Assembly: GCA_002429595.1 (NCBI GenBank)
Contig: DJAM01000055.1
Coordinates: forward strand, 1 to 22,008
Direction of reading: 5' to 3'
Source: Coxiellaceae bacterium UBA6002
Lineage (GTDB): Bacteria; Pseudomonadota; Gammaproteobacteria; UBA6002
Length of the DNA stretch: 22,008 nucleotides
How positions within the stretch are numbered: position 1 is the first letter of the stretch; every line of letters begins with the position of its first letter. Of the stretch, positions 1 through 7,105 are shown piece after piece. The position numbers were made by a program, and so were the translations under genes. The notes below the pieces were generated by a model. It ran no database searches. It had not been told where the DNA came from and saw nothing but the letters and a program-made list of their open reading frames with translations.

Positions 1-90
1 GTCATTCCCGCGAAGGCGGGAATCCATGCTTCTAGCCGCACCGATAATAGATTCCCGCTTTCGCGGGGATGACAGCCGAGCGGGGATGAC
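1..90. repeat. Paired palindromic repeat at window start
   Basis: Bases 1-26 contain a perfect 8-bp hairpin (ATTCCCGC / GCGGGAAT, loop GAAG). Bases 50-73 carry a second, nearly identical hairpin (arms 51-58 and 63-70, one G-T pair). The two halves are inverted relative to each other and could pair into one long stem across 27-49. A fragment of a third copy (GCGGGGATGAC) lies at 80-90. The element sits just after the ygfZ stop codon (94-96, minus strand) and could help end that transcript, although no T-run follows. The first 26 bases recur exactly at 21983-22008. Confidence 0.9.
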
Positions 91-93
91 AAG

Positions 94-1020
94 TTAAGCA
101 GTAATTTTTTCTAAATCGGCTGCTTTAACGAGATCGATTACAGGGTGCTCCTGGCAATTCAACTCTTGTTCAAGAGCATTATCCTGAATGATAGCTAATG
201 CATAATGACTGGCTTTTAGCGAAATATCATTGATGATTGTTCCTACTTCTTGTCCTTGCGACGAAACAGTATCACCTGATTTTAGAGCAAAAGTTTTTTC
301 AAAACTTAATAAACAAAGTTGTCGTTTAGCTTTACCGAGATAATGAGTTCTAGCGATAATCTCTTGTCCTACATAACAACCTTTGCTAAAACTCACCGCG
401 TTTAAATTTGGCAGATTCAACATATGCGGCGTTGCAATACCGATTGTTTCAGCTTGTAAAGTTGGAAATCCCGACAAAATACAAGCTGCTTGCCACAAAG
501 CATCATCATTGCAGAACGGTGCTGCTTTAGCTAAATGGTTTTCATGATCGCGAGGACCGAATCCGATATAGCAAGAAGTCGTCATTGGAAGCTGACAAAC
601 CGTAAAATCGTTTTCATGTGTGGTTTCGTAAGGACTGGTAGGCAGATTTGAAAAATATGATTCCACCAGAATTTCAATTTGATCACCGACAAATGCAACC
701 ACTAACGTCGATTCTGTGACATCAACCAAAGTCGTTTTTGAAAATACTGCAAACTTAGCTAGATGCTGGATGAATTGTTCTTTAATGGCGCTTGGTAACA
801 GCGCATAAAACTCATTATTTCTTTTGAAAAGCAAAAAAATTGCTAACACTCGACCCTGGTGATTACACAGTGCCGCTAAACTACTTTGCTGCTCGGTAAT
901 TTGAGTTGTATCGCAAGTAAGCTGACCCTGCAAAAAATTGGTGACGTCGTTACCACTGATTTGAATAACTGACCAATTTTCTAACTTAATCATTAACGAA
1001 TTATTGAAAAAATTGCTCAT
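94..1020 (-). CDS. ygfZ: Folate-binding protein YgfZ (Fe-S cluster repair/assembly)
   Basis: A GcvT-like, tetrahydrofolate-dependent cytosolic protein that helps assemble or repair certain Fe-S enzymes (known for the family). The family signature KGCYVGQE is intact at residues 213-220, with the conserved Cys at 215, followed by the usual RTHYLGKAKR stretch. The length of 308 aa is close to the usual size of about 325. The start is uncertain: the ATG at 1018-1020 overlaps ogt by 20 bases, while a second ATG at 991-993 (residue 10, MIKLENW) would leave a 7-base gap and aligns just as well with E. coli YgfZ. Neither has a clear Shine-Dalgarno sequence. It is the last gene of the rpsP-rimM-trmD-rplS-ogt run and is probably co-transcribed with it. 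Known roles of the family suggest an oxidative-stress or cofactor-repair function. Confidence 0.93.
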   Translation of the reverse strand: MSNFFNNSLMIKLENWSVIQISGNDVTNFLQGQLTCDTTQITEQQSSLAALCNHQGRVLAIFLLFKRNNEFYALLPSAIKEQFIQHLAKFAVFSKTTLVDVTESTLVVAFVGDQIEILVESYFSNLPTSPYETTHENDFTVCQLPMTTSCYIGFGPRDHENHLAKAAPFCNDDALWQAACILSGFPTLQAETIGIATPHMLNLPNLNAVSFSKGCYVGQEIIARTHYLGKAKRQLCLLSFEKTFALKSGDTVSSQGQEVGTIINDISLKASHYALAIIQDNALEQELNCQEHPVIDLVKAADLEKITA

Positions 1021-1465
1021 GATGTAATAACCAACTTTTAATATCTAACCACTGCGTTGCTTTAGAGCCCGAGTAACCGCCAAGATCATTTTTGGCCACA
1101 ATACGATGACAAGGTACGATTATAACGATTGGATTTCGACGACAGGCATTTCCTACAGCACGAGGCCCAGTATTTAGCTCTTCAGCCAATCCTGCATAAG
1201 TTTTAGTCGTACCATAATCCATTGCATACAATGCATCCCACACTTCCTTTTGAAAAGGAGTTCCCATACCACTGTGAGGCAAGGAAAATACTTTGAGTTT
1301 TTTATCAAAATAAGCCTGAAGCTGCTCAGCTACTAGCTTGGTCAGAGGGGTATTAGGATGGATGGTCTTGGTGTCTGCTGGAACAATGCTAAGACCCACT
1401 AGTATTTCGTTGTGGGTCTTAATACCAAGCTTTGCAACCGGTGACGTGATTACGGCTTCAAACAT
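1001..1465 (-). CDS. ogt: Methylated-DNA--protein-cysteine methyltransferase (Ogt type)
   Basis: A suicide repair enzyme that moves the alkyl group from O6-alkylguanine (and O4-alkylthymine) in DNA to its own cysteine. The active-site motif PCHRIV is intact, with the acceptor Cys at residue 119. The RAVG helix that carries the arginine finger is at 102-105, and the helix-turn-helix region lies around 70-110. At 154 aa it is a short single-domain protein like E. coli Ogt (171 aa), without the Ada N-terminal domain. The ATG at 1463-1465 lies 9 bases after the rplS stop, and its own end overlaps ygfZ by 20 bases, so it appears to be the fifth gene of the ribosomal-protein operon. No Ada-type regulator is adjacent, so expression is probably constitutive with the operon (inference). 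Confidence 0.95.
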   Translation of the reverse strand: MFEAVITSPVAKLGIKTHNEILVGLSIVPADTKTIHPNTPLTKLVAEQLQAYFDKKLKVFSLPHSGMGTPFQKEVWDALYAMDYGTTKTYAGLAEELNTGPRAVGNACRRNPIVIIVPCHRIVAKNDLGGYSGSKATQWLDIKSWLLHHEQFFQ

Positions 1466-1474
1466 AAGATCGCA

Positions 1475-1822
1475 TTAAACTTTTTCTTTAATACGTGCCT
1501 TACGTCCAGTTAAGTTACGAAGATAATAAAGTTTCGCTCGACGAACATCACCACGACGCTTAACTTCAATTGACTCGATTAGTGGACTATAAGATTGAAA
1601 AACCCGCTCAACACTAACGCCATGTGACATTTTTCTTACTGTAAAGGAAGAGTTTAAACCACGGTTACGCATAGCAATCACAACACCTTCATAGGCCTGC
1701 AATCGAACTCTTTCACCTTCTTTTACTTTGACTTGCACAACCAACGTATCTCCAGCACGAAACTTAGGAATGTTTTTGCCTTCCATTTGCTCTGCTTCAA
1801 GTTGTTGGATAATCTTACTCAT
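1475..1822 (-). CDS. rplS: 50S ribosomal protein L19
   Basis: L19 lies at the 30S-50S interface of the ribosome. The sequence matches E. coli L19 over its whole length, including the EGVVIAMRNRGL and VKRRGDVRRAKLYYLR regions. The reading frame stays open upstream to 1864, but the real start is the ATG at 1820-1822 (MSKIIQQLEAEQM, 115 aa, the same size as E. coli). It is preceded by AGAGGA at a good distance (about 1830-1835), and the family begins at this point. This start overlaps the end of trmD by 8 bases (1815-1822), which suggests translational coupling. It is the fourth gene of the rpsP operon. Confidence 0.98.
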   Translation of the reverse strand: MSKIIQQLEAEQMEGKNIPKFRAGDTLVVQVKVKEGERVRLQAYEGVVIAMRNRGLNSSFTVRKMSHGVSVERVFQSYSPLIESIEVKRRGDVRRAKLYYLRNLTGRKARIKEKV

Positions 1823-2585
1823 GAGTTTTTCCTCTAGATGCTTGATATTCACTAATAAATTCATTTAACAATTGTTCTTCGAGGGATGTCAACAACCTCT
1901 TTTCTAATAAATCAGGACGTTGTAACCAAGTCCGACCTAATGCCTGCTTCAACCGCCAATTTTGAATGAGCTGGTGATTGCCTTCAAGCAAAACAGATGG
2001 CACCTTTTGGCCTTCAAATACCTCTGGTCGAGTATAATGTGGGCAGTCCAAAAGTCCATTCATAAATGAGTCTTGCATAGCCGACTCTTCATGACCTAGC
2101 ACCCCCGGTAAGAAGCGGCACACGGCATCAATCAACACCATCGCCGGCAGTTCACCACCGGTTAGAACATAATCTCCAATCGACCACTCTTCATCGATAT
2201 AAGAGGATAATCGTTCATCTACTCCTTCGTAACGACTAGCCACCAAGATAGTGCTCGGTCTTTTGGCTAACTCAATCACATCTTCTTGTGCCAGTTTTTT
2301 ACCTTGTGGCGTCAGGTGCAGCACGCGGGTGCTATTACCTAAAGCCGATTTAGCAGCTAGGATCGCATCGCGCATCGGCTGCGCCATCATCACCATGCCT
2401 GGACCACCACCATACGGACGGTCATCTACAACTCGGTGTTTATAACCACTAGAGCCCAAAGCTACGTAATCTCGCGGACTCCAATAATCGAGTAGCAGTT
2501 GTTTCTTTGCCAGCGCTCGACCTGTAATACCATAGTCTAAAGCAGTAAACATCTGAGGAAACAAAGTCACAACGCCAACGTGCAT
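1815..2585 (-). CDS. trmD: tRNA (guanine-N1-)-methyltransferase
   Basis: This enzyme methylates G37 next to the anticodon of tRNAs reading CNN/GNN codons, using S-adenosylmethionine, and so prevents +1 frameshifting. It is a SPOUT-class enzyme with a trefoil knot. Family motifs are intact: YGGGPGM at 58-64, SRYEGVDER at 117-125, and the SAM-binding loop SIGDYVLTGGELP at 135-147. The length of 256 aa matches E. coli (255). The ATG at 2583-2585 is preceded by AGAGGA within the rimM end region, and the gap to rimM is 8 bases. Its 3' end overlaps rplS by 8 bases. The order rpsP-rimM-trmD-rplS is the classical one in gammaproteobacteria. Confidence 0.98.
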   Translation of the reverse strand: MHVGVVTLFPQMFTALDYGITGRALAKKQLLLDYWSPRDYVALGSSGYKHRVVDDRPYGGGPGMVMMAQPMRDAILAAKSALGNSTRVLHLTPQGKKLAQEDVIELAKRPSTILVASRYEGVDERLSSYIDEEWSIGDYVLTGGELPAMVLIDAVCRFLPGVLGHEESAMQDSFMNGLLDCPHYTRPEVFEGQKVPSVLLEGNHQLIQNWRLKQALGRTWLQRPDLLEKRLLTSLEEQLLNEFISEYQASRGKTHE

Positions 2586-2593
2586 ATCATCCT

Positions 2594-3097
2594 CTAAAAA
2601 TCGGCGTCCCAGTCAACTTTGATGATCTTGCGTTCTAAATCGACCTCTAAAATGACATCTGTCAAATAGGGAATGTAACGCTCTTTACCATCGTCTGCTT
2701 TAACAACCATGACATCATTTGAGCCCGTAGCAAAGAGGCTGGTAATTCGACCAAGGTCAATGGCTTCTTTGTTTATTACCGAAAGCCCCACAAGATCGAT
2801 CCAGTAATATTCTTCATTACTCAGGCTAGGAAGCTGACCTCGATCAATATAGATCTCTAAGTTAGTGAATGTCTTGGCATTCTCACGATCTTGGCTTTGT
2901 TCCAATTGCACAATTAAGTTTTTGCCATGCAGCTGGCCATTAATTTCTGTTATTTTTTGCTTGCGGTCACCTTTAAAGATGTACCAGGGTAAATAATTAA
3001 ATATTTGTTCAACTGGTTGGGTATAGGAAATAACTTTAATCCACCCTCTAACGCCGAAGGGGCTACCAAATCGCCCAACTGCTACCTTATCAAGCAT
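2594..3097 (-). CDS. rimM: 16S rRNA processing protein RimM
   Basis: An assembly factor that binds ribosomal protein S19 and promotes maturation of the 30S head domain. The 167-aa protein has the N-terminal RimM beta-barrel (opening GRFGSPFGVRGWIKV, residues 8-22) and a C-terminal PRC-barrel, with EEYYWIDLVGL at 95-105 and TGSNDVMVV at 124-132. Both domains are complete and the length is normal for the family. It starts 7 bases after the rpsP stop and ends 8 bases before trmD. No clear Shine-Dalgarno precedes it, so coupling to rpsP translation is likely (inference). Confidence 0.97.
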   Translation of the reverse strand: MLDKVAVGRFGSPFGVRGWIKVISYTQPVEQIFNYLPWYIFKGDRKQKITEINGQLHGKNLIVQLEQSQDRENAKTFTNLEIYIDRGQLPSLSNEEYYWIDLVGLSVINKEAIDLGRITSLFATGSNDVMVVKADDGKERYIPYLTDVILEVDLERKIIKVDWDADF

Positions 3098-3104
3098 TAC
3101 AGCT

Positions 3105-3431
3105 TTATTCTTGAGCAGCAGCTTCAGTTGCTACTTTGGTCTTTTTGCTTGGTTTTTTAGCCGCTTCTTTAGAAGCACCTGGCGCTGGTTGCGTTTTATA
3201 TTCTTTAATTAAGGTATGAACGCGATCAGAAGGTTGCGCACCCACTGAAGTCCAATGTTGAACTCTCTCTTCAACTAAGAAAAGACGAGTTTCACCGCCT
3301 TTAGCGATAGGATTGAAATAACCCACTCGTTCAATATAACGACCATCACGCGCTTCACGACTATCAGCAACAACGATGTCATAAAAAGGACGTTTTTTAG
3401 CACCCCCACGGGCGAGACGAATAACTACCAT
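3105..3431 (-). CDS. rpsP: 30S ribosomal protein S16
   Basis: S16 is needed for assembly of the 5' domain of the 30S subunit. The first 80 residues are typical (MVVIRLARGGAKKRPFYDIV, then SREARDGRYIERVGYFNP). After the conserved core the protein continues as a tail of about 25 residues rich in Ala and Lys (AAKKPSKKTK region), giving 108 aa against about 82 in E. coli. Such basic tails occur in S16 of other bacteria. The ATG at 3429-3431 follows AAGAGGAAAT, a good Shine-Dalgarno. It is the first gene of the operon, about 40 bases downstream of the predicted transcription start of the promoter at 3479-3507. Confidence 0.98.
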   Translation of the reverse strand: MVVIRLARGGAKKRPFYDIVVADSREARDGRYIERVGYFNPIAKGGETRLFLVEERVQHWTSVGAQPSDRVHTLIKEYKTQPAPGASKEAAKKPSKKTKVATEAAAQE

Positions 3432-3478
3432 TGATTTATATTTCCTCTTGGATGACTGCTTTTTTAGGTAAACGTGAG

Positions 3479-3507
3479 ATTGTATGTAAAAATGGTAGAA
3501 GTGTAAA
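3479..3507 (-). promoter_or_regulatory. Sigma70-type promoter of the rpsP operon
   Basis: Read on the minus strand: TTTACA (3502-3507), a 17-base spacer, then TACAAT (3479-3484). Both hexamers are one base from consensus and the spacing is ideal. It lies directly downstream of the terminator of ffh and leaves a leader of roughly 40 bases before rpsP. It was assigned by eye, without experimental data. Confidence 0.7.
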
Positions 3508-3510
3508 CAG

Positions 3511-3552
3511 AAAAAACCCTCACCCTAGCCCTCTCCCGCTTGCGGGAGAGGG
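3511..3552 (-). terminator. Repeat-derived rho-independent terminator after ffh
   Basis: On the minus strand a perfect 11-bp GC-rich hairpin (arms 3542-3552 and 3529-3539, 2-base loop) is followed by GGGTGAGGG (3517-3525) and then six T residues (3511-3516). The upstream arm can pair either with its near neighbour or, with one mismatch, with the GGGTGAGGG segment that directly abuts the T-run. The second pairing gives a canonical terminator shape. It lies between the ffh stop codon and the rpsP promoter. Confidence 0.6.
3517..3552 (+). repeat. Palindromic repeat, family B, copy 1
   Basis: The GC-rich unit starts CCCTCACCCTAG and ends in the hairpin CCCTCTCCCGC/GCGGGAGAGGG. A second copy lies in the opposite orientation at 21900-21934, and a diverged hairpin of the same flavour is at 21807-21829. 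The unit stands out from its AT-rich surroundings and resembles short dispersed palindromic repeats seen in many bacterial intergenic regions. Confidence 0.85.
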
Positions 3553-3563
3553 AAATAAATGGT

Positions 3564-4925
3564 TTAAAACGGAGGTAGATCCTCTGGCAGAACGCCCTTC
3601 AAACGCTGCATCATTTTGGCCATTCCGCCGCCTTTGAGCTTCTTCATCATTTTTTGCATCTGCATGAATTGCTTCAATAATTTATTGATGTCTTGAATTT
3701 GAGTGCCTGAGCCCATGGCGATTCTTTTCTTGTGAGAACCCTTAATATTCGCTGGGAAGCGGCGCTCTTTTGGGGTCATTGAATTAATAATTGCTTCCAT
3801 TTTGACAAATAATTTGTCATCGATGCTGTTTTTAGCCGCTTGGGGGATTTGGTTCATGCCAGGGATCTTCCCGAGTAAACCCGTTATACCGCCCATATTC
3901 CGCATTTGTTCTAGTTGTGATTTGAAATCTTCTAAATCAAAGGACTTGCCTTTTTTGAGCTTTTTGGCAATTTTTTCTGCTTGGACTTTGTCTACTTTGC
4001 GTTGAGCCTCTTCGACTAAGGATAGGATGTCACCCATGCCAAGGATACGGGAAGCGATACGTTCTGGGTGGAATGTTTCTAACGCGTCGACCTTTTCGCC
4101 TACACCGATGAATTTAATGGGTTTATGTGTGATTTGGCGAATTGATAAGGCAGCGCCACCGCGGGCATCACCATCTGTTTTGGTCAGCACAACACCCGTT
4201 AGCTCAAGTGCTTCGTTGAATGCTTTAGCGGTATTCGCTGCATCTTGACCGGTCATGCTATCTACCACAAACAACGTTTCAATGGGGTTGATCGCCTGAT
4301 GTATACGACGAATTTCTGCCATCATTTCATCATCAATATGTAATCGACCGGCGCTATCGATAATCACGACATCAATAAATTGGGTTTTAGCCTTGGCAAT
4401 TGCATCTTTCGCAATAGCGACGGGATCTTGCCCTGTAGAACTGGGGAAATAATGGGCGTTAACTTGAGTAGCTAATGTCTCCAACTGTTTAATTGCAGCG
4501 GGGCGGTAAATATCCACACTTGTGACCATCACCGATTTTTGGTGCTCTTCTTTAAGCCATTTCGCAAGTTTAGCGACTGTGGTGGTTTTACCTGACCCCT
4601 GTAAACCCGCTACTAGAATAATTGCTGGGGGCTGGGTTTGTAAGTTAAGCGGGACCGATTCATCCCCTAAGATATGAGTTAATTCATCATGTACTAGCTT
4701 TACCACAGTGTCGCCTGGGCTTACACTTCGAAGTACTTCAACCCCAAGGGCTTTTTCTTTAAGGGTTTCAATAAATTCTTGCACGACTGGAAAGGCAACA
4801 TCAGCTTCAAGTAGGGCATTTCGCACTTCCCGTACTGCATCTTTAATATTGTTTTCGGTCAAACGACCTTGGCCAGTAAGGTTTTTGAACGTCTTACTCA
4901 GACTTTCCGTTAAGCTGCTAAACAT
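3564..4925 (-). CDS. ffh: Signal recognition particle protein Ffh
   Basis: The GTPase subunit of the bacterial SRP. With 4.5S RNA it binds signal sequences of nascent inner-membrane proteins and docks with FtsY. The domains are complete: N domain (about 1-90), G domain with the P-loop GLQGSGKT at 107-114, then DIYRPAAIKQL, DSAGRLH and the TKTDGDARGG motif, and a Met-rich M domain with the SHKKRIAMGSGT RNA-binding region. The length of 453 aa matches E. coli (453). The ATG at 4923-4925 gives the expected N-terminus. It is a monocistronic unit ended by the repeat hairpin at 3511-3552. It faces away from the ypjD/corB pair, so the two share the intergenic region 4926-5024. Confidence 0.98.
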   Translation of the reverse strand: MFSSLTESLSKTFKNLTGQGRLTENNIKDAVREVRNALLEADVAFPVVQEFIETLKEKALGVEVLRSVSPGDTVVKLVHDELTHILGDESVPLNLQTQPPAIILVAGLQGSGKTTTVAKLAKWLKEEHQKSVMVTSVDIYRPAAIKQLETLATQVNAHYFPSSTGQDPVAIAKDAIAKAKTQFIDVVIIDSAGRLHIDDEMMAEIRRIHQAINPIETLFVVDSMTGQDAANTAKAFNEALELTGVVLTKTDGDARGGAALSIRQITHKPIKFIGVGEKVDALETFHPERIASRILGMGDILSLVEEAQRKVDKVQAEKIAKKLKKGKSFDLEDFKSQLEQMRNMGGITGLLGKIPGMNQIPQAAKNSIDDKLFVKMEAIINSMTPKERRFPANIKGSHKKRIAMGSGTQIQDINKLLKQFMQMQKMMKKLKGGGMAKMMQRLKGVLPEDLPPF

Positions 4926-4967
4926 ATTCGACTCACTTTAGCTATAGGGTTATAAAGATTTGCTTAG

Positions 4968-4996
4968 TTTATCTTTTTTTACTGCCATGGTACAAT
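4968..4996 (+). promoter_or_regulatory. Possible promoter of the ypjD-corB pair
   Basis: TACAAT (4991-4996) is a good -10 hexamer, but the matching -35 (TTTATC, 4968-4973, 17-base spacer) is weak. It would start transcription about 20 bases before the ATG at 5025. I could not identify a convincing divergent ffh promoter in the same gap. Confidence 0.35.
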
Positions 4997-5024
4997 CGCG
5001 TTTTTATTGACTAACTACGACGAC

Positions 5025-5816
5025 ATGTTCGCAGTAACCTTCTATCCAATCGCTTTAATTCTTTATTCTCTAGGTGCCATTTTTCAGGCCGGCGCTTCCC
5101 TGGTTAACCAAAAAAGCTTAAGTAAATTTGCGACTATCCTTGGTGCTGGAGCAGTTACCCTGCATAGTATTTTACTGTATCGCTGGATCGATGTGACATC
5201 GGGTCAAAATCTCACTGAGTTCAATCTATTATCTTTAGCTATCTGGGTTACCGCTATTTTTATTATGTTCCTCGTTATTTTTCGACCAGTGGCCTATTTA
5301 AATATTATTATCTATCCCCTGGCAGGTCTTTCTATAATTTTAGTTGCTGCATTTCCAGCTAGCCACATCATTCAAACTGCTGCTAATTACAAACAATTTT
5401 TTCATATTTTGCTTTCTATTTTAACCTTCAGCGTTTTATTCCTAGCCGGTTTGCAGGCGGTGACCCTGGCCATTCATGAACGATTTCTCAAACAAAAAAA
5501 CTTGAGAATCTCTTTAGCCTTGCCACCCATTGAGACAATGGAGACCACCTTGTTTGGCACAATCGCCATTGGGGTCGTTTTATTAAGTGGTGTTCTCATC
5601 ACCAGTATCTTATTTTTCCATCAAGTATTGTTAAATGTTTTTCTACAGAAGACCATTTTGACATTTCTTGCTTGGTTAGTCTTTAGCGCACTTTTGGTCG
5701 GTCGTTTTTACTTTGGCTGGCGAGGAAGAAAAGCAATTTATTGCACACTTAGCGGAGTAGCTATTCTCTCTATCATCTACTTCAGTAGTATCATCATAAT
5801 GGAATTCTTACCTTGA
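5025..5816 (+). CDS. ypjD: YpjD/CcsA-like inner-membrane protein
   Basis: A polytopic membrane protein of the cytochrome c assembly (CcsA/CcmC-related) superfamily, most like E. coli YpjD, whose exact role is not settled. About eight hydrophobic segments span the 263 residues, with histidines in or near membrane segments (for example the segment starting HILLSILTF) and the family-typical LPPIETMETTLF before the sixth segment. The frame is open from a TTG at 5007, but the ATG at 5025-5027 is preferred because that extension is short and polar. Neither start has a strong Shine-Dalgarno. The stop overlaps the start of corB by 4 bases (5813-5816). The ypjD-corB pairing next to ffh is also found in E. 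coli-type genomes, so this is a conserved neighbourhood. A direct role in cytochrome c maturation is not shown. Confidence 0.85.
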   Translation: MFAVTFYPIALILYSLGAIFQAGASLVNQKSLSKFATILGAGAVTLHSILLYRWIDVTSGQNLTEFNLLSLAIWVTAIFIMFLVIFRPVAYLNIIIYPLAGLSIILVAAFPASHIIQTAANYKQFFHILLSILTFSVLFLAGLQAVTLAIHERFLKQKNLRISLALPPIETMETTLFGTIAIGVVLLSGVLITSILFFHQVLLNVFLQKTILTFLAWLVFSALLVGRFYFGWRGRKAIYCTLSGVAILSIIYFSSIIIMEFLP

Positions 5817-7069
5817 ACGCGTTACCCTTACACGTTTTACTCATTTTGTTACTCTGTTTGATCCTCGTGTCAGGTTTTTTTTCGAGTAGTGAAACTGGCC
5901 TGATGTCTATTAATCGTTATCGATTACGGCATCTTGCAAAAAAACATCATGGCGCGGCCCTTCGGGTGAGCGAACTTTTAGAGCGACCCGATAAACTGCT
6001 TGGAATAATTTTAATCGGCAATACCTTTGCAAATATCTTTGCTTCTGCCGTTGCTACTTTGATTGCAGTCAGATACTGGGGTGAAGTTGGAGTTGCCGCA
6101 ACGACATTAATTTTAACATTTGTTGTTTTAATCTTTGCTGAAATTACACCTAAAATTATTGCTGCACTTTATCCTGAAAAGGTTTCATTCACCGCATCGT
6201 GGCCGCTTAAGATTCTATTAAAAATCTTTTATCCATTAGTATTCGTGGCAAGTGGCCTTGCTAATGGTCTATTACAAATTTTTAGAATTAGACGTACAGC
6301 GGAACATAAAATGGAGCTTTCGCATGAAGAACTACGTACCGTAGTTTATGAAGCCGTTGGCAAGTCGAGTAATCGTTACCAAGACATGCTGCTCGGCGTG
6401 TTGGATTTAGGATCGGTCACTGTAGAAGATATCATGGTTCCTCGTAATGATATCATCGGCATTGACTTGGATGAGCAATGGCCCGTGATTCTTGCACACC
6501 TACAAACCTGCCAACATACACGTCTTCCGATCTATCATGGTAGCATCGATAATGTTGAAGGAATTTTACATATTCGAAGCGTCTTGAATCTAATTGCTGA
6601 AAATAAAGGTTCGAAAGAAGAACTCTTAAATGCTGCTGATTCAGTTTATTTTATTCCTGAAGGGACACCATTAAATAATCAATTGATAAATTTTCAACAG
6701 CAAAAAACTCGAATTGGATTAGTTGTCGACGAATATGGAGACATTCAAGGGTTGGTGACTCTTGAAGATATCTTGGAAGAAATTGTCGGGCAATTTACGA
6801 CTGACCTTGCCGCTTCATCTAAAGATTTACTACCCCAAGCAGATGGCACTTATCTCGTGGATGGCAGTACTAGTATTCGCGAAATAAATCGCGCTTTAAA
6901 TTGGGAATTACCAATTACTGGCCCTAAAACATTAAATGGGTTAATATTGGAACACCTGGAATCAATACCAAGTTCTGTAGTTTGTGTAAAAATTGCAGAT
7001 CACCCTTTAGAAGTCTTAGATATTGAAGGTAATTTTATTAAAACAGTTAAGATTCATCCTCGGCAATAG
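5813..7069 (+). CDS. corB: CorB/HlyC family DUF21-CBS membrane protein
   Basis: An inner-membrane protein related to the CNNM/CorC Mg2+ transporters, resembling E. coli YfjD (CorB) along its entire length. It has a DUF21 transmembrane domain (about 6-150, with SSSETGLMSINRYRLRHLAK near the N-terminus), paired CBS domains that bind adenine nucleotides (about 200-330, with VTVEDIMVPRNDIIGID and VVDEYGDIQGLVTLEDILEE), and a C-terminal CorC_HlyC domain (about 340-416). The start is TTG at 5813: it overlaps the ypjD stop as TTGA, and the distance to the conserved SETG matches E. coli exactly, whereas the first in-frame ATG would cut into DUF21. Translational coupling to ypjD is likely. The role in Mg2+/Co2+ transport is known for relatives and inferred here. 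Confidence 0.93.
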   Translation: MNALPLHVLLILLLCLILVSGFFSSSETGLMSINRYRLRHLAKKHHGAALRVSELLERPDKLLGIILIGNTFANIFASAVATLIAVRYWGEVGVAATTLILTFVVLIFAEITPKIIAALYPEKVSFTASWPLKILLKIFYPLVFVASGLANGLLQIFRIRRTAEHKMELSHEELRTVVYEAVGKSSNRYQDMLLGVLDLGSVTVEDIMVPRNDIIGIDLDEQWPVILAHLQTCQHTRLPIYHGSIDNVEGILHIRSVLNLIAENKGSKEELLNAADSVYFIPEGTPLNNQLINFQQQKTRIGLVVDEYGDIQGLVTLEDILEEIVGQFTTDLAASSKDLLPQADGTYLVDGSTSIREINRALNWELPITGPKTLNGLILEHLESIPSSVVCVKIADHPLEVLDIEGNFIKTVKIHPRQ

Positions 7070-7105
7070 TTCAATTTAAATAACGCCGAAAGTTGATAAA
7101 CAGCA

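Noticed and set aside
2251..2445. Plus-strand frame opposite trmD, and similar frames opposite ffh and batD
   Set aside because: Shadows of strongly conserved genes on the other strand, without ribosome binding sites or recognisable products.
3431..3637. 68-codon plus-strand frame across the ffh-rpsP gap
   Set aside because: Most of it translates the palindromic repeat (giving a Pro/Leu-rich HPSPLPLAGEG string, a known artefact) and the rest lies antisense to ffh. There is no ribosome binding site.
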